This document shows positions 32,859-44,738 of a stretch of 64,000 nucleotides of DNA, one piece after another. How positions within the stretch are numbered: position 1 is the stretch's first letter; every line of letters begins with the position of its first letter. The notes beneath the pieces were generated by a model. It was not told where the DNA came from. It was given only the letters and a program-made list of their open reading frames with translations, and searched no databases. The DNA lies in the NCBI GenBank assembly GCA_033065855.1, contig JAVXUO010000670.1, positions 1 to 64,000 on the forward strand, given 5' to 3'. This DNA comes from Escallonia rubra. Its lineage: Eukaryota; Streptophyta; Magnoliopsida; Escalloniales; Escalloniaceae. The position numbers and the translations under genes were made by a program.

Positions 32859-35013
32859 AAAGAGAAACACTACTTAAGTTCACTAGCTCGCTTGCCTCTA
32901 GTCCAATTTTACGCTGGTTACTACCTGCAGAAAGGAAGTTAAAGGGGAGTGAGCTTTTGAGAGCTCAGTAAGGTAGCTCAAACGAAGAAATTTCGAAATA
33001 ATTTACAATTGCAAAACAATATAATGATGGTTTTGTTCAAAGAAACAATTCGATGATGATTTCCAGAATTTTCACAATGAATACAACTAATTCGATCAGA
33101 TATCAGTATGACTTTTGGATACGATGCAAACAATCACTTATGCTATTGAACATGAGCAATTGTAAAGCCACACAGGTAGTGCAGGGTAATCACTTAGCAA
33201 AGCCACAAAGGCGATGCTCACTATCGCTTTACACCGGCTAGTCCATCAAGGCACTAGCCCACACCAATACACCGGCTAATCCGTCAAGGTACTAGCCCAC
33301 CCAATACACCGACTAGTCCATCGAGGCACTAGCCCACACCAACACAACGGCTACTCCGTCAAGGTACTATCACACACCAATATCCTCCAATATACACCAA
33401 CTCCCGCCAAACACACCAATGCAAACTCTCATGTCAATATGCAGAATGACAACAAATCGATAAATGCAACATGTTATTCAATGCTCGATGGACAATAATA
33501 AATGAGTACCGATAAGAGTTTTAATAAACGTCTTAAGGCTCAATGAAAGGTTTATATGGCAAACAATACGACTTTACCAAAATAGTAGAATCCAAAAGAA
33601 CAACGATAACAAATCAAAAGAACATATGAAACAATTATGATGAGTTTGGTTTGGATGAAAATCCCTTAATTTTGTCCGAAGCTAGTTAATCACTCGATCA
33701 ACCAAAAATCAAAAGTCTTCTGAATAACCTAAGTTGGGGCAACATAGATATCAGAACGCCATCTCAATTACATTAAAGTATGATTAATACTAACTACCTG
33801 CACTGTGCTCATTCCTATTCTCAGAATAATCCAATCCATAACAGTTCACATAGACAGCCAAAACTAGTTAGAAACCGTAACACAATCCCAACACTTAACC
33901 ACACCTCAAAATTCCTAATAAAATCTCATAAATTACCTTTATAGCTTAAAACAGTATATAAGACCAAAATACAAAATATCTGAATTTTTGAATATTTTCT
34001 CTTTAAAAATAATATCCTTAAATACTTGAAAAGCCCAAAAATAGCCATTAATATTTATAGGTCAAAATAAAATCCCATAATTTTCGCAATAACTTAGAAA
34101 TATGTAATAAAAATATGAAAACTGAAATCGGGTCAAGAAAATCATTAAAACTATTATTAAACAATTCATTTTGCCCAAACAAAGGCAATACTGAAATCAT
34201 ATCAAATTAGATCTAAAAATTCTGAAATTCAAACTGTAACATCCTAGAATCATATAAACAGTACAAAATTTTCCGAATTTAATAGTCATTTTAAGTAGTT
34301 CAAACAGATTTAGAAGTTTCAATTTGCGCGAAATCTAAAAAATACCAAACGATATTAGAAAATTCTGAAACCTTTTCAGAAATTCTAAAATTAAAATAAC
34401 TTTAATACTATAAAAACATTTGGCCGAAATATGGCCCGCGTGAACAGTACCCGTGAACAGTAACCGAAAAACAACAACCCTAATTTTCAATTTTCTCCAT
34501 TTTTGATTCGTTTTTTTTCTCAATTTTCTTGCTCTAATTCGTTCCTCTAACACCCTAATACATTCTATAACAATAATATATGATCCACCATCGAATTTGC
34601 AGAGTTTTATGCAAAGAAAACGTATAAATATATGCATATATACATGTGTATATATATACATATATACACCCAAATAAAATGAATTTTAGGGCTGATTACC
34701 TGAAGAAATTTTCCTCTGAACCACGATATTTGATTCCCCAACTCTTACTTTGATCCTATCTCTCTCTTCTCTCCCTTTCTTCCACTTTCTCTCTCTCTCT
34801 CTCTCTCTCTCTCTGCACTATCTCTTCTCTTTGCCAAATTTTCAGAAGTATATGGGAAAATAATTAGGGCCGGCTCCTCTTCAAAAGCCATATTATATAT
34901 TAGTACCCTAAGTTGTCAATTTACCAAAAATCCCCTAGACTTTTTATTACAATGATGCCCAAAGTAACTATTTACGATAGAATAATGAAATTGAAAACTT
35001 TAATGGGTATTAC
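32859..35013. repeat. LTR-like remnants
   Basis: No gene is seen. GAGCTCAGTAAGGTAGCTCA near 32960 resembles ATGCTCAGTAAGGTCGCTCA in the solo LTR at 17357, and the stretch ends TGGGTATTACA, an LTR-like terminus. An inner TGTAACATCCTAGAATC at 34233 could be another LTR start. No target duplication was found, so edges and number of elements are open. It abuts the CACTA end. Confidence 0.45.
33225..33385. repeat. Tandem repeat of about 47 bp
   Basis: Four diverged copies of CACCGGCTAGTCC, TCAAGGCACTAGCCCACACC follow each other within the LTR-like remnant. Confidence 0.8.
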
Positions 35014-35068
35014 AAAATCCCGTTACGCTAATCGCTGCTAAAAAAATTGCTGATAATTGTATTGATGC

Positions 35069-35513
35069 TGTTGCAGCTAAAAACTGGATCGGGAACCACA
35101 CCAAAAAAATAGGCCTGCAAAAGAGAACACGGAGTGACCTCCGGGTGGGGTTCCGATAAGAGAACGCTTCGATGCTTAAGTCAGAGATGGCTAACAATGT
35201 AGAACTCTGAGAAGCAATAAAGACACAATGTGTATGTGTGGGAGCTTGTCCATACCTGGGGGGGATTGACCCCTTTATATAATGGTAGAAGGAGGAGCCC
35301 TAGTAGGACTGGGCTTTGACCAACTCTAATCAGAGTCTAATTAGGATCCTAGAGGATCACATGTCTATCTCTGATGATAGAGTCAGAGTCTTTTTACGAA
35401 TTTATATGATAACTGATATAGCAAGTGCCAAATCAGTACGAAGTCAGCACGGACTACGTGTCATAACTGCCATGTGTAATATGCAGATTGGAGGCGTATT
35501 TTTAGTTTTATCA
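35069..35513 (-). repeat. LTR (3' LTR in element sense) of the second Tat element
   Basis: It runs from TGTTGCAGCTAAAAACTGG to TTTTAGTTTTATCA, about 445 bp. It shares CTTCGATGCTTAAGTCAG and the CTGGAtC/GGAACC start with the LTR at 8718-9119. The right edge is fixed by the adjoining polypurine tract. The left edge could be a few bases off. Confidence 0.7.
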
Positions 35514-35532
35514 TATGCCCCCTTCTTTTACC
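35514..35532 (-). other. Polypurine tract of the second Tat element
   Basis: On minus it reads GGTAAAAGAAGGGGGCATA, directly before the LTR. This is the normal place and composition for the plus-strand priming site, and it proves the element's orientation. Confidence 0.7.
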
Positions 35533-35639
35533 AGCGTTAATGAAGTGGGTTGAAGCACACTTTTTCCACTGGCGATAGCGAAATATGCCGAAACAGAATA
35601 AAAACTATTTTTCTGACATTTCGAATATCTAAAAACAGT

Positions 35640-36150
35640 TATGCTCGGACAAAGTTCTGTTCGGACAAGATTCTGCTCGGGCAGAGCGCTCGGATAGAAT
35701 TCTGCTCGGGTAGAATTCTGTTCGGCTAAAGAGCATTCTGCTTGGGCAGAGCACTCGGAGAGAATTCTGCTCGGGCAGAATTCTGTTCGGCCAAAGGGAT
35801 TCTGCTCGGACAGAATTCTGCTTAGGCAGAATTCTGTTCGGCCAAAGGACATTCTGCTCGGGCAGAATTCTATTCGACCAAGGGGATTCTGTTCGGGCAG
35901 ACTGCTCGGACAGAATTCTATTCGGGCAGAATTCTGTTCGGCCAAAGGGATTCTGCTCGGGCCGAATTCTGTTCGGCCGAGGGCATTCTGCTCGGGCAGA
36001 GTGCTCGGACAGAATTATGCTCGTGTAGAATTCTGTTCGGGCAGAGTGGGCAAAATTCTACTAGGGCATAATTCTGTTCGGCCAATGGGTGTTCTGCTCG
36101 GGCAGAGTGCTCGGACAAAATTCTGCTCGGGCAGAATTCTGTTCGGTTCA
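35640..36150. repeat. Tandem array of CTCGGGCAGAATTCTG units
   Basis: About 15 or more units of TGCTCGGGCAGAATTCTG, TTCGGCCAAAGGG and related half units, of mixed 20-45 bp periods, lie between the LTR and the antisense ORF. The core CTCGG(G)CAGA is shared with the array at 85-640 although the unit length is different. Confidence 0.85.
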
Positions 36151-36270
36151 TTTCCACGTCTCTTTTGCCATAAATGCTTTGAGCAAATTTCAAACTTCTC
36201 TTCTCTTAAGCTTGTGACACGTATGGGGTAGATGAACCGTTGGGTTCCCCAAGAAACAGTTACTTGGAGT

Positions 36271-36284
36271 TTCTCTATAAGAGA
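36271..36284 (+). promoter_or_regulatory. TATA box of the second antisense ORF
   Basis: TTCTCTATAAGAGA lies about 140 bp before the ATG at 36415. It has the same spacing style, a GACACGT motif upstream near 36216 and a pyrimidine-rich leader, as at 769. Confidence 0.5.
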
Positions 36285-36414
36285 AGTCTTTCACTTCATT
36301 TTTTCCCTACTCGAATCATTTGGAAGCATACTACTCTTCAAGTAAGTCTCTTTTCCTCTCCTCTTTCTGTTCAGCACTTCAAGTTTTTCATAGTTTCCTA
36401 GTTTAATAGAAAAC

Positions 36415-37400
36415 ATGTCCGAAACTTCAGTGTCGATTTCTTCTTCCAAAGAGAATATAGATATAAGTAGTAGTTCATCTTTGAGTTCAGAACGAGTTCC
36501 AACTTCAGGAAGTGAAGTTGGAACTTCAAATCCACAACTTCCACAACCTTCGACTTCACAACCAATACCACCTTCATCCTCTCAACCTCCACAACCTTCA
36601 CATTTTTTGCCTGCCAAGAATGCCTTAGGAGATGTAAAGGACCAATCCGACTATACGGCTAATCCTAAGCCTTGGTATACTACTGATGAGAAGTCAAATA
36701 AGATGTCTACCGAAGATTTGTTGGAGTTGATTCGGGAATATCCACTTCCCGAAGGTTGGTATGCTCGTCTTCCTGGTTTGCAAGAACTAGCTAATTATGG
36801 AACCAAGTTTGAAACTGGGATCTACGAAGATCAGGTGAAGTCTGGGTATAGGCTTCCTCTTCACCCTTTTGCTCTTCGTTTCTTCGAGCATTATCGCATG
36901 GTTCCCGGGCAGCTTGTTCCAAATGGTTGGAGGAAGCTTGTCGGGCTTATATATTTGGTTCAGACTTCAGGCTACAAACTAGATGCAACATATTTTATGA
37001 TAGTGTTCTTCAAAATCTGTTTCGTCAAAGGAGTTGCCAACTGCCCGGGATGGTATTACATTCATAGCAAGCAACGATTTCTAAAGGGCGTCCCAAAATC
37101 CAACAAGGGTTGGCATTCCAGATATTTCTTCGTTGGTTGACTCGATAAGGGGGGGTTACCCTTTGACAGAGATTGGAATCCTTTATGTAAGGATTTCGAA
37201 AACCTTGGCAAGCCTACTCCCAACAATCTGACTAAGCACATACATAGTCATATTAAGCTTCGAGGCGATCTTTCCATTGATGAGCCTCTTTCGGAGGAGC
37301 AATTGGAATGGGCGAAGATTATTCCTCGCAAGCCTTTTCCTGCTAGTCTCTCAATTCCTCCTCCTCCTCCTGCTATTCCTACCATTTCATCCGCCGAGAC
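36415..37400 (+). pseudogene. Antisense ORF of the second Tat element (Transposase_28 type)
   Basis: It begins MSETSVSISSSKENIDISSS. A Ser/Pro/Gln-rich N-terminus is followed by the conserved block PLHPFALRFFEHYRMVPGQL, PNGWRKLVGLIYLV and NCPGWYYIHSKQRFLKG. This block aligns with PIHPFFVKLLNAYGLAPGQL and WYFLSRR in the ORF at 953, showing that both are the same element gene at moderate divergence. Function is unknown. Broken fossil, a few breaks. Confidence 0.75.
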
Positions 37401-37431
37401 CGTTCCTCTAGGTGTGCTTCATATAAGTCAT

Positions 37432-37855
37432 TGATTTTAATTTGGTTTCAATGTTTATTCCTGTATTGATTCCATTCTTCATTGTAGAAATGGCTAGTGG
37501 AAGTGGAAAATCACCACAAGGAGGCTTTCTTGGTGTTCTGCAGAAAGCCAAGGGGAAGCAGAAAGAGAAGCAGCCGAGTTAGGAACTTGCCCCTGCTCCA
37601 AAGAAGACAAGAGTCACTCATCCTGAACGTTGTCCACAAATCTTTAAGTGTGCTTCATATAAGTCATTGATTTCAATTTGGTTTAAATGTTTATTCATGT
37701 ATTGATTCCATTCTTCATTGTAGAAATGGCTAGTGGAAGTGGAAAATCACCACAATGAGGATTTTTTGGTGTTCTGCAGAAAGGCAAGGGGAAGCGGAAA
37801 GAGAAGCAGCCGAGTGCAGAGTTGCCCCTTGCTCCAAAGAAGACAATAGTCATCT
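37432..37855 (+). repeat. Tandem duplication of the antisense-ORF tail
   Basis: TGTGCTTCATATAAGTCATT followed by ATGGCTAGTGGAAGTGGAAA and GGGGAAGC-GAAAGAGAAGCAG occurs twice in a row, at about 37432 and 37650. The same sequence occurs a third time at 48669-48925, beyond the Copia array. The units encode ASGSGKSPQG...LQKAKGK, the likely start of the ORF's second half. Confidence 0.8.
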
Positions 37856-37860
37856 CTCTA

Positions 37861-39141
37861 TGTTAACCCTACGGTTATTTAACCTAGGATTATATTTGGT
37901 TTTAATGATAACCAACATTGATGTTTATGTTGTCTAACATGCATTGAGTTGATGAAGCAATATGAACAATCTCATACTCATGCAAACGGACTATTAGACG
38001 AGCAACACGGTCAAAGACTCTCAACGGAACGCATCAAATAAGGAATTCGTCGATTGAATTTTACAATGCTTTTATTTCCTTCTTTGTAAATTAGACATAG
38101 AGAGATGATCGTAACGATGACTGTATACCTAGAACTTGCCCATATGTTTCCCTTGCATGCATAAAAGTTTTTCATTCTTTGAAAACAAGGAAATTGCATT
38201 TTCTGGAATGCAATCGACTGCATTGGAATGCAGTCGACTGCAAGTTGGGCAGTGAGGTATTACAGTCGACTGCATTCCAATGCAGTCGACTGCAATACTT
38301 CCAGTAGCCTATTACAGTCGACTGCATTGGATTACAGTCGACTGTAAGTTGGAAATTTTGAATTTCCCACCGCTACTTTGGGAATACAGTCGACTGCAAT
38401 GGCACATTACAGTCGATTGTATTTACCGTTTGACGTATTTAATGCTCCACCTAACTCCAAACGGTCATATTAATTCCCAACTCTATAAATACTCATCTTG
38501 GGCATGGTTTTGATTCATCAATTGCATTCAAAGCTCTCTTTTCTTTCATTTACTCAAAGATCAAAGCAATTGTTCAATCTCTTTTGTTTTACATTGATTT
38601 CTCATCCATTTCAAAAGAGCATTTATTGTGAGCTTACATTTGAGAGATATACACTTTCATAAGTCATCATACATTCATCTCTCTTGTTCTACTGCTTAAA
38701 CTTGTACTCATCTACTTCTTGAGAGTGAAATCTTATACACATTTCTTCATCTAAAGTTTCTTGTATCAAAGCTTGGGGTTGTCAAACTTTGGAGCTTTGG
38801 GATTGTCAAAGCTTGTTCTTGATGTGGGCATAGCATCAAGGGATTGTAAGAGGTTCGATCTTGACCCGTAAGGAAGATCATACTAGTGGATTCTAGGGCC
38901 TTTTAAGGGACTTCCTTGAAGGGGAGGACGTAGGCTTGATGGTATATCAAACCGAACCATTTAAATCTCCTTGTCAAGTATCTCTAAACCCTTCTCCCTT
39001 TACATTATCGTTTTACATTTGTGTTGAGATTGGTTAGTTTGCTTATTTAAGTTATTGAGATTGAGATTTGTTGTTTGTTAATTTTTAAAGTAGTTTTAAA
39101 ACCCTATTCACCCCCTCTCTAGGGTTATCTTTTTGGTTTCA
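37861..39141 (+). repeat. Copia LTR 1
   Basis: It starts TGTTAACCCTACGG and ends TCTTTTTGGTTTCA, 1281 bp. It carries six exact CAGTCGACTG palindromes and two near ones between 38211 and 38421. CTCTATAAATACTCATC near 38480 is the TATA box. Confidence 0.9.
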
Positions 39142-39143
39142 AG

Positions 39144-39156
39144 TGGTATGAGAGCC
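39144..39156 (+). other. Copia primer-binding site
   Basis: TGGTATGAGAGCC starts three bases after the LTR end. It is the usual initiator-methionine tRNA complement (TGGTATCAGAGC) with one change. The second internal region has TGGTATTAGAGCC at 45998. Confidence 0.8.
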
Positions 39157-39199
39157 TCGGCTCTTGTTATATTGGGTAACGCTAAGAGAGTTAATCGAT

Positions 39200-40974
39200 C
39201 ATGGCTTACGTTGGGGGTGTGGAGGGTATTTCTACCACTAGGCCTCTATTGTTTAATGGGACCAATTATAGTGTGTGAAAAGTTAAGATGAAAATCTACT
39301 TAGAATCTCAAGACTATGAGATGTGGGATATTGTTGAGAATGGCCCATTCGTTCCGATAAAGGTGGTTGACAAGGTTGAAGAGCCTAAATCCAAATCGGA
39401 GTATAGTGATCATGATAAGAAGATGATTTGTATGAATGCTAGAGCGAAAAATTGTCTTGTGTGTGTGCTTTAGACACTAATGAACTCAATAGAGTCATTA
39501 TGTGTAATTCCGCTAAGAGTATTTGGGATACTCTTCAAGTCACTCACGAAAGGACTTCTCTTCTTAGAGATTTCAAGATGAACTTATTGTTTAGAGATTA
39601 TGAGTTATTCCATATCCAAATGAATCCGTTACAGATATAAATACTCGTTTTACTAACATTGTGAACCATTTGAAGCACTTGGGTAAGGAATTCACTAATG
39701 GTGATCTAGTAAGAAAAGTGATTAGATCCTTACCAAGAGCTTGGGATGCAAAGATCACCGCCATCCAAGAATCAAATAATCTTAATATCTTTCCTCTTGA
39801 TGAATTGATGTGCTCACTTATGACGTACTAAATACAACTCAAGACCTTTGATAAAAGAGACGTCAAGAAGAAGCCTACATCAATTGCTTTTAAAACTTCA
39901 TCTTCAAACCTTGAGTCAAGTGATGATGATGAAGAATTTGATGAAGAGGATATTGCAATGGTTGCAAAGAACTTCAAGAAGTTCTTAAGATTTAGAAGGA
40001 ATGATGGGATAAGGCAACAAAATGCTAGCAACGAAGAGAAGCTTTGCTACAAATGCCACAAGCCGAGACACATGAAGATGGATTGTCCTATCTACAAAAG
40101 GGAGAAGAAGGAAAGAAGAGATGTATGTGAAAGAGCTAAAAGAAGACAATTCTCTAACAAAGAGAACAAGGAGAAGGAAAGAGCAATGAATGCTGAACAT
40201 ACTCCAACATGGAGTGACTTTGATTCAAGTGATGAAGACAATGAGAAGAATGATCAAGCAAATGTATGCTTCATGGCAAATGATGAGGTAAGCTCATCTT
40301 CCGGTAGTGATAGTGATAATGAAAGCTTTGAAGATGCTTATGATAGCTTATATGAGGAATCCAAGAAAATTTTCAAGAAAAATATTATTTTGTCTAAGAA
40401 ATTCCTTGAAGTTAATAAGTAAATTGAGAAGTTGATAATGGAAAATAATAAGTTGCATGCCAAGAATGAATGCATTTCCAACCATTTATATGTGAAATAT
40501 GTGAATAACGATTTGGTTGAATTATTTGTTAACACTTCTAGCTCAAAACAAATCTCTTCCAAAACATTGGCTTTAGAAAAACAAAATGAAGATTTAAAAG
40601 TTGAGATTTGTGATTTGAAAAAGTGTCTTGAAAAATTTGTTGATGGTCAAAACAATTTGGATGTCATGCTTGGACGCCAAATAATTGGCCTAAACAAAGG
40701 TGGTCTTGGATTAGATCCCATGGCCATGCCTCCTAAAATTTTGCAACAACAAGCTAGGTTGAATATTCATACAAAACGACCAAAGAACTATTGCACACCT
40801 TTTACACATTGCGGTTGGTGCAACAAGAAAGGGCATACGACTAATCATTGTCTTTGTAGAATTGTTTTTGTTAGAGGTAGAAAGAAAATGTGGATTGTGA
40901 AAAGTCAAGAATACATATGCAAGACTAACACCCAAGGACCCAAGAAAATTTGGGTACCAAAAGTCACTACTTGA
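39200..40974 (+). pseudogene. Copia gag region, first copy
   Basis: It opens with ATGGCTTACGTTGGGGG and shows the gag fold (YEMWDIVENGPFVP, SIWDTLQVTHE), the zinc knuckle CYKCHKPRHMKMDC and the acidic Ser/Asp-rich SIRE-type stretch. A Lys-rich coiled-coil part and a second Cys/His motif, CGWCNKKGHTTNHC, come last. Part of a fossil; a few breaks. Confidence 0.85.
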
Positions 40975-40984
40975 TTTGTGTTTA

Positions 40985-43900
40985 TAGGTATGTCTCAAAG
41001 CAAAATCTAATAGCAAGAAGTGGATTCTTGATAGTGGATGCTCAAGACATATGACCGGCAACATATCTCTTTTCACCTCGATTGATCTTAAAGAAGGAGG
41101 AAATGTGACCTTTGGTGACAATTCTCAAGAAAAAATCAAAGGTAAATGAACTATTGGTAAGGAACCACATTCAATTGAGAATGTGTTATATGTTGAAGGA
41201 TTGAAGCATAATTTGCTAAATATTAGTCAATTTAGTGATAAATGTTTTAAAGCTATCATTGAGGTTTCCCATTGCACTATACTATCCGTAAAGAACAATG
41301 AAACTATTTTGGTAAGTAGTAGAGATAATAATGTTTACTCCATTCAATTAAATGATTTAGCTAACCAAGATGTCAAGTGTCATAGTGCTATTAGTGAAAC
41401 ATTTTGGCTTTGGCATCGAAGACTTGGTCACATGCACATGGAGCATTTGAAGTATATTTCAAGCAAAGAACTTGTGAGGGGTCTTCCGAAGATTAGGTTT
41501 GAGAAAGATAAAGTATGTGATGCTTGTCAAATGGGTAGGCAAAAGAAAGTCTCTCACAAACCGAAGAAAATGTTATCTACTTCTAGACCCTTGCAATTAC
41601 TTCACATGGATTTGTTTGGACTAATCCCTACTACTAGTCTTTGTGGTAAATCATATTGTTTTGTTATTGTTGATGACTATTCTCGCTATACTTGGACTTT
41701 TTTTTTGGCTACGAAAGATGAATCTATAAATGTGTTCACTTCATTTGCAAAACGTGTTCAAAATTAAAAAGGTTATTTGATAACCAACATTCGAAGTGAT
41801 CATGGTAGAGAATTTGAAAATTCAAAAATAGGAGCCTTGTGTGATGACTTTGGGATATCACATAATTTTTCGGCTCCTAGAATTCCTCAACAAAATGGTG
41901 TTGCCGAAAGAAAGAATAGGTCTTTGTAAGAAGCGGCAAGAACAATGCTTAACGAATATGGTTTACCTAAGTACTTTTGGGCGGAGGTGGTCAATTGTGC
42001 TTGTTTTGTTCTAAATAGAGTTATCTTGCGAATTTTTTTGTTAAAAACCCCTTATGAGCTTTTTAATGATAAGAAACCTAATGTGAGCTTTTTTAGAGTC
42101 TTTGGTTGCAAATGCTTTGTTTTAAATACTAAGGATCACTTTAGCAAATTTGATTCCAAAACATATGAGGGTATTTTTCTTGGTTACTCTAATAATAGTA
42201 TGGCATATAGAGTTTATAATAAAAGTACTTTGGTTGTTGAAGAATCCATTAATGTTACTTTTGATGAGACTAATCCTTTTCTTCGAAGGACTAACATTGT
42301 TAATGTAGATGATGTGGACAATGACATGAGAACTTTGAATATAAGTGAAACACTACAAGACAACCCTAAAGAAATTGTTCAAGAAGAGCAACAATCAAGC
42401 TCTCAAGAGGAATACAAGGAAGCAAGCAATGATGTTTCAAACTCGGATAACTCTCAAGCATTACCAAAAGATTGGACTTACAAAAAGGATCATCCAAGCG
42501 ATCAAATCTTAGGTAATCCTTCGAGTGGGGTAATAACTCGACGCTCTCTTCAACAACATGTTAATTTAGCGTTTCTTTCCCAAATTGAACCGAAGAACTT
42601 CTCCGAAGCTCTACATCATGAATCTTGGATGCTTGCTATGCAAGAAGAGTTAGTTCAATTTGAAAGAAATCAAGTTTGGACCCTTGTGCCTAAACCTCAA
42701 AACTTTAGGATTATAGGCACAAAATGGATCTTTAGAAACAAACTTGATGAATCCGGAGTCCTGGTTAGAAACAAGGCTAGATTAGTGGCCCAAGGTTATA
42801 ACCAAGAGGAAGGAATTGATTTTGATGAGACTTATGCACCGGTAGCTAGACTTGAATCTATTAGAAGGCTATTAGCTTTTGCTTGCTATAGAGATTTTAA
42901 ACTCTTTCAAATGGATGTCAAGAGTGCTTTTCTAAATAGTTTTATTTCGGAGGAGGTTTATGTGGCTCAACCTTTCGGCTTTGAACATGAAAAATTTCCA
43001 AACCATGTTTTCAAGCTTAACAAAGCTCTTTATGGCTTAAAACAAGCTCCTAGAGCTTGGTATGAAAGGCTAAGTAGTTTTCTTTTAGAAAATAGTTTTT
43101 CAAGAGGAAAACTTGACACCACTCTTTTTATAAAATCTAAGGGCAAAGACTTATTGTTGGTGCAAATTTATGTTGATGATATTATATTTGGTGCTACTAA
43201 TGGATCCTTGTGCGAAGAGTTTGCTTCTTGTATGAGTAAAGAGTTTGAAATGAGCATGATTGGAGAACTCACCTTCTTCCTTGGATTGCAAATAAAACAA
43301 AGCAAGGATGTAATCTTTATCAACCAAGAAAAATACACCAAAGAGCTACTCAAGAGATTTGACATGGAAGCATCAAATGCTTTTGACACTCCAATGAGCT
43401 CTTCATTAAAGCTTGATAAAGATGAAAAAGGTAAGGATGTTGATATTAAACGCTATCGATGTATGATCAGATCACTCATTTACCTTACCGCAAGTAGACC
43501 CGATATAATGTTTAGTGTTTATTTATGTGCTAGATTTCAAGCTTATCCTAAGGAATCTCATTTGGTTGCCGTCAAGAGAATCCTTAGATATCTTAAGGGC
43601 ACTCACGATTTAGGGTTATGGTTTCCTAGAAACACATTTTTTTTTTACCTAATTGGTTACTCCGACGCCGACTATGCTGGTTGTAAAACCGAGCGGAAAA
43701 GTACTAGTGGAGGTTGCCAATTCCTAAGTCACTCTCTTGTTTCTTGGAGTGCAAAACTCGGTTGCACTCTCTACCACCGAAGCCGAATATATGGCGGTTG
43801 GCGCTTGTTGTGCACAAATTCTTTGGATGAAACAAACCCTTTTGGATTTTGGACTCAAGTATGATCACATACCTATCTTATGCGATAATACTAGTGCCAA

Positions 43901-44108
43901 TGACTTGAGCAAAAATCCCATCCAACATTCGCGCACTAAGCACATAGAAATCAAACATCATTTTATCCGTGATAATGTGCAAAAAGGTGATATTGTTCTA
44001 AATTTGGTGGACACAAATCACCAATTAGCGGATATCTTCACTAAACCTTTAGATTCGAAGAGGTTTACCGCTCTTAGAAGAGAGCTTGGCATGTCTTCAC
44101 CTATGTGA
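40985..44108 (+). pseudogene. Copia pol region (protease, integrase, reverse transcriptase, RNase H)
   Basis: Domains in order: protease (WILDSGCSRHMTG), GAG-pre-integrase and integrase (WHRRLGHMHMEHL, CDACQMGRQ, DLFGLIP, VDDYSRYTWTFFL), reverse transcriptase (GTKWIFRNKLDESG, YAPVARLESIRRLLA, YVDDIIFGAT) and RNase H (SDADYAGCKTERKSTSGGCQ, DNTSANDLSKNP). It is the only full pol in the array. Part of a fossil; a few breaks. Confidence 0.88.
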
Positions 44109-44738
44109 CTAAATGTTATATCTCGTGTGCATAATCATGCAAGTTACAATTTACATGCTTGAACATTATTCATATGCTTATAGCATGCTTTGGTTGATTT
44201 TTCTCTTTCCAAAATTATTGATTCTGTTGATATTCATTTATTCTCATTTGTCTTTATTGATTTGCACACACTTATATTTCTAAATTCTTTACACTTCTTT
44301 TTAATGTGCTATTTTTTGTAAAAGGTGCTTGGTACACCTTTTGATGGATATTCAAGTACTTATGTTTTCTTGTTTGAATGCCCTTGCTGGCTATATTGAT
44401 TATCCATGGATGGATACATAAGTTGATCACTTTCACACACACCTTTGATCGTTTTCAATGATGTCAAAAGGGGGAGAAAATATTGTTGATTCATACTTGT
44501 GTGGATTTGAATGAGCATATATTATTTTGAGATAGGGGGAGCTTTTTTTATATGAGCATATATCATTTTGAGATAGGGGGAGCCTATATTGTTTAAGATA
44601 GGGGGAGCTTTTTGTCATGATTTCTTCTCATGACCCCTTATGGTTTATAATTGAGATTGTCATGCTTCTTTGCGTTCATTATCTTATATATCTCATATTA
44701 TTTGAATCAACGTTTGCCATCATAAAAAAAGGGGAGAT
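44109..44738 (+). other. Copia pol to LTR spacer
   Basis: No ORF is present, so there is no envelope-like gene. GATAGGGGGAGC occurs three times (about 44532, 44573, 44597), and the polypurine tract AAAAAAAGGGGAGA lies just before LTR 2. Confidence 0.8.

Larger units (their letters stand above)
35069..37860 (-). mobile_element. Second Tat-lineage Gypsy element, 3' portion only
   Basis: On the plus strand the order is LTR (35069-35513), the complement of a polypurine tract, tandem array, TATA promoter, plus-strand antisense ORF, and duplicated ORF tail. This mirrors the left side of the element at 1-9119, so the copy is oriented on minus. Pol and gag are not found to its right. The element is cut by the Copia array at 37861, and a further copy of its ORF tail appears at 48669-48925. 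It is a broken fossil that has lost most of its length. Confidence 0.8.

Noticed and set aside
32859-35013. A complete solo LTR
   Set aside because: No TG start at the CACTA edge and no matching 5 bp duplication; called only as LTR-like remnants.
44109-44738. Envelope-like gene of the SIRE-type Copia
   Set aside because: The pol to LTR interval is only 630 bp and has no open frame.
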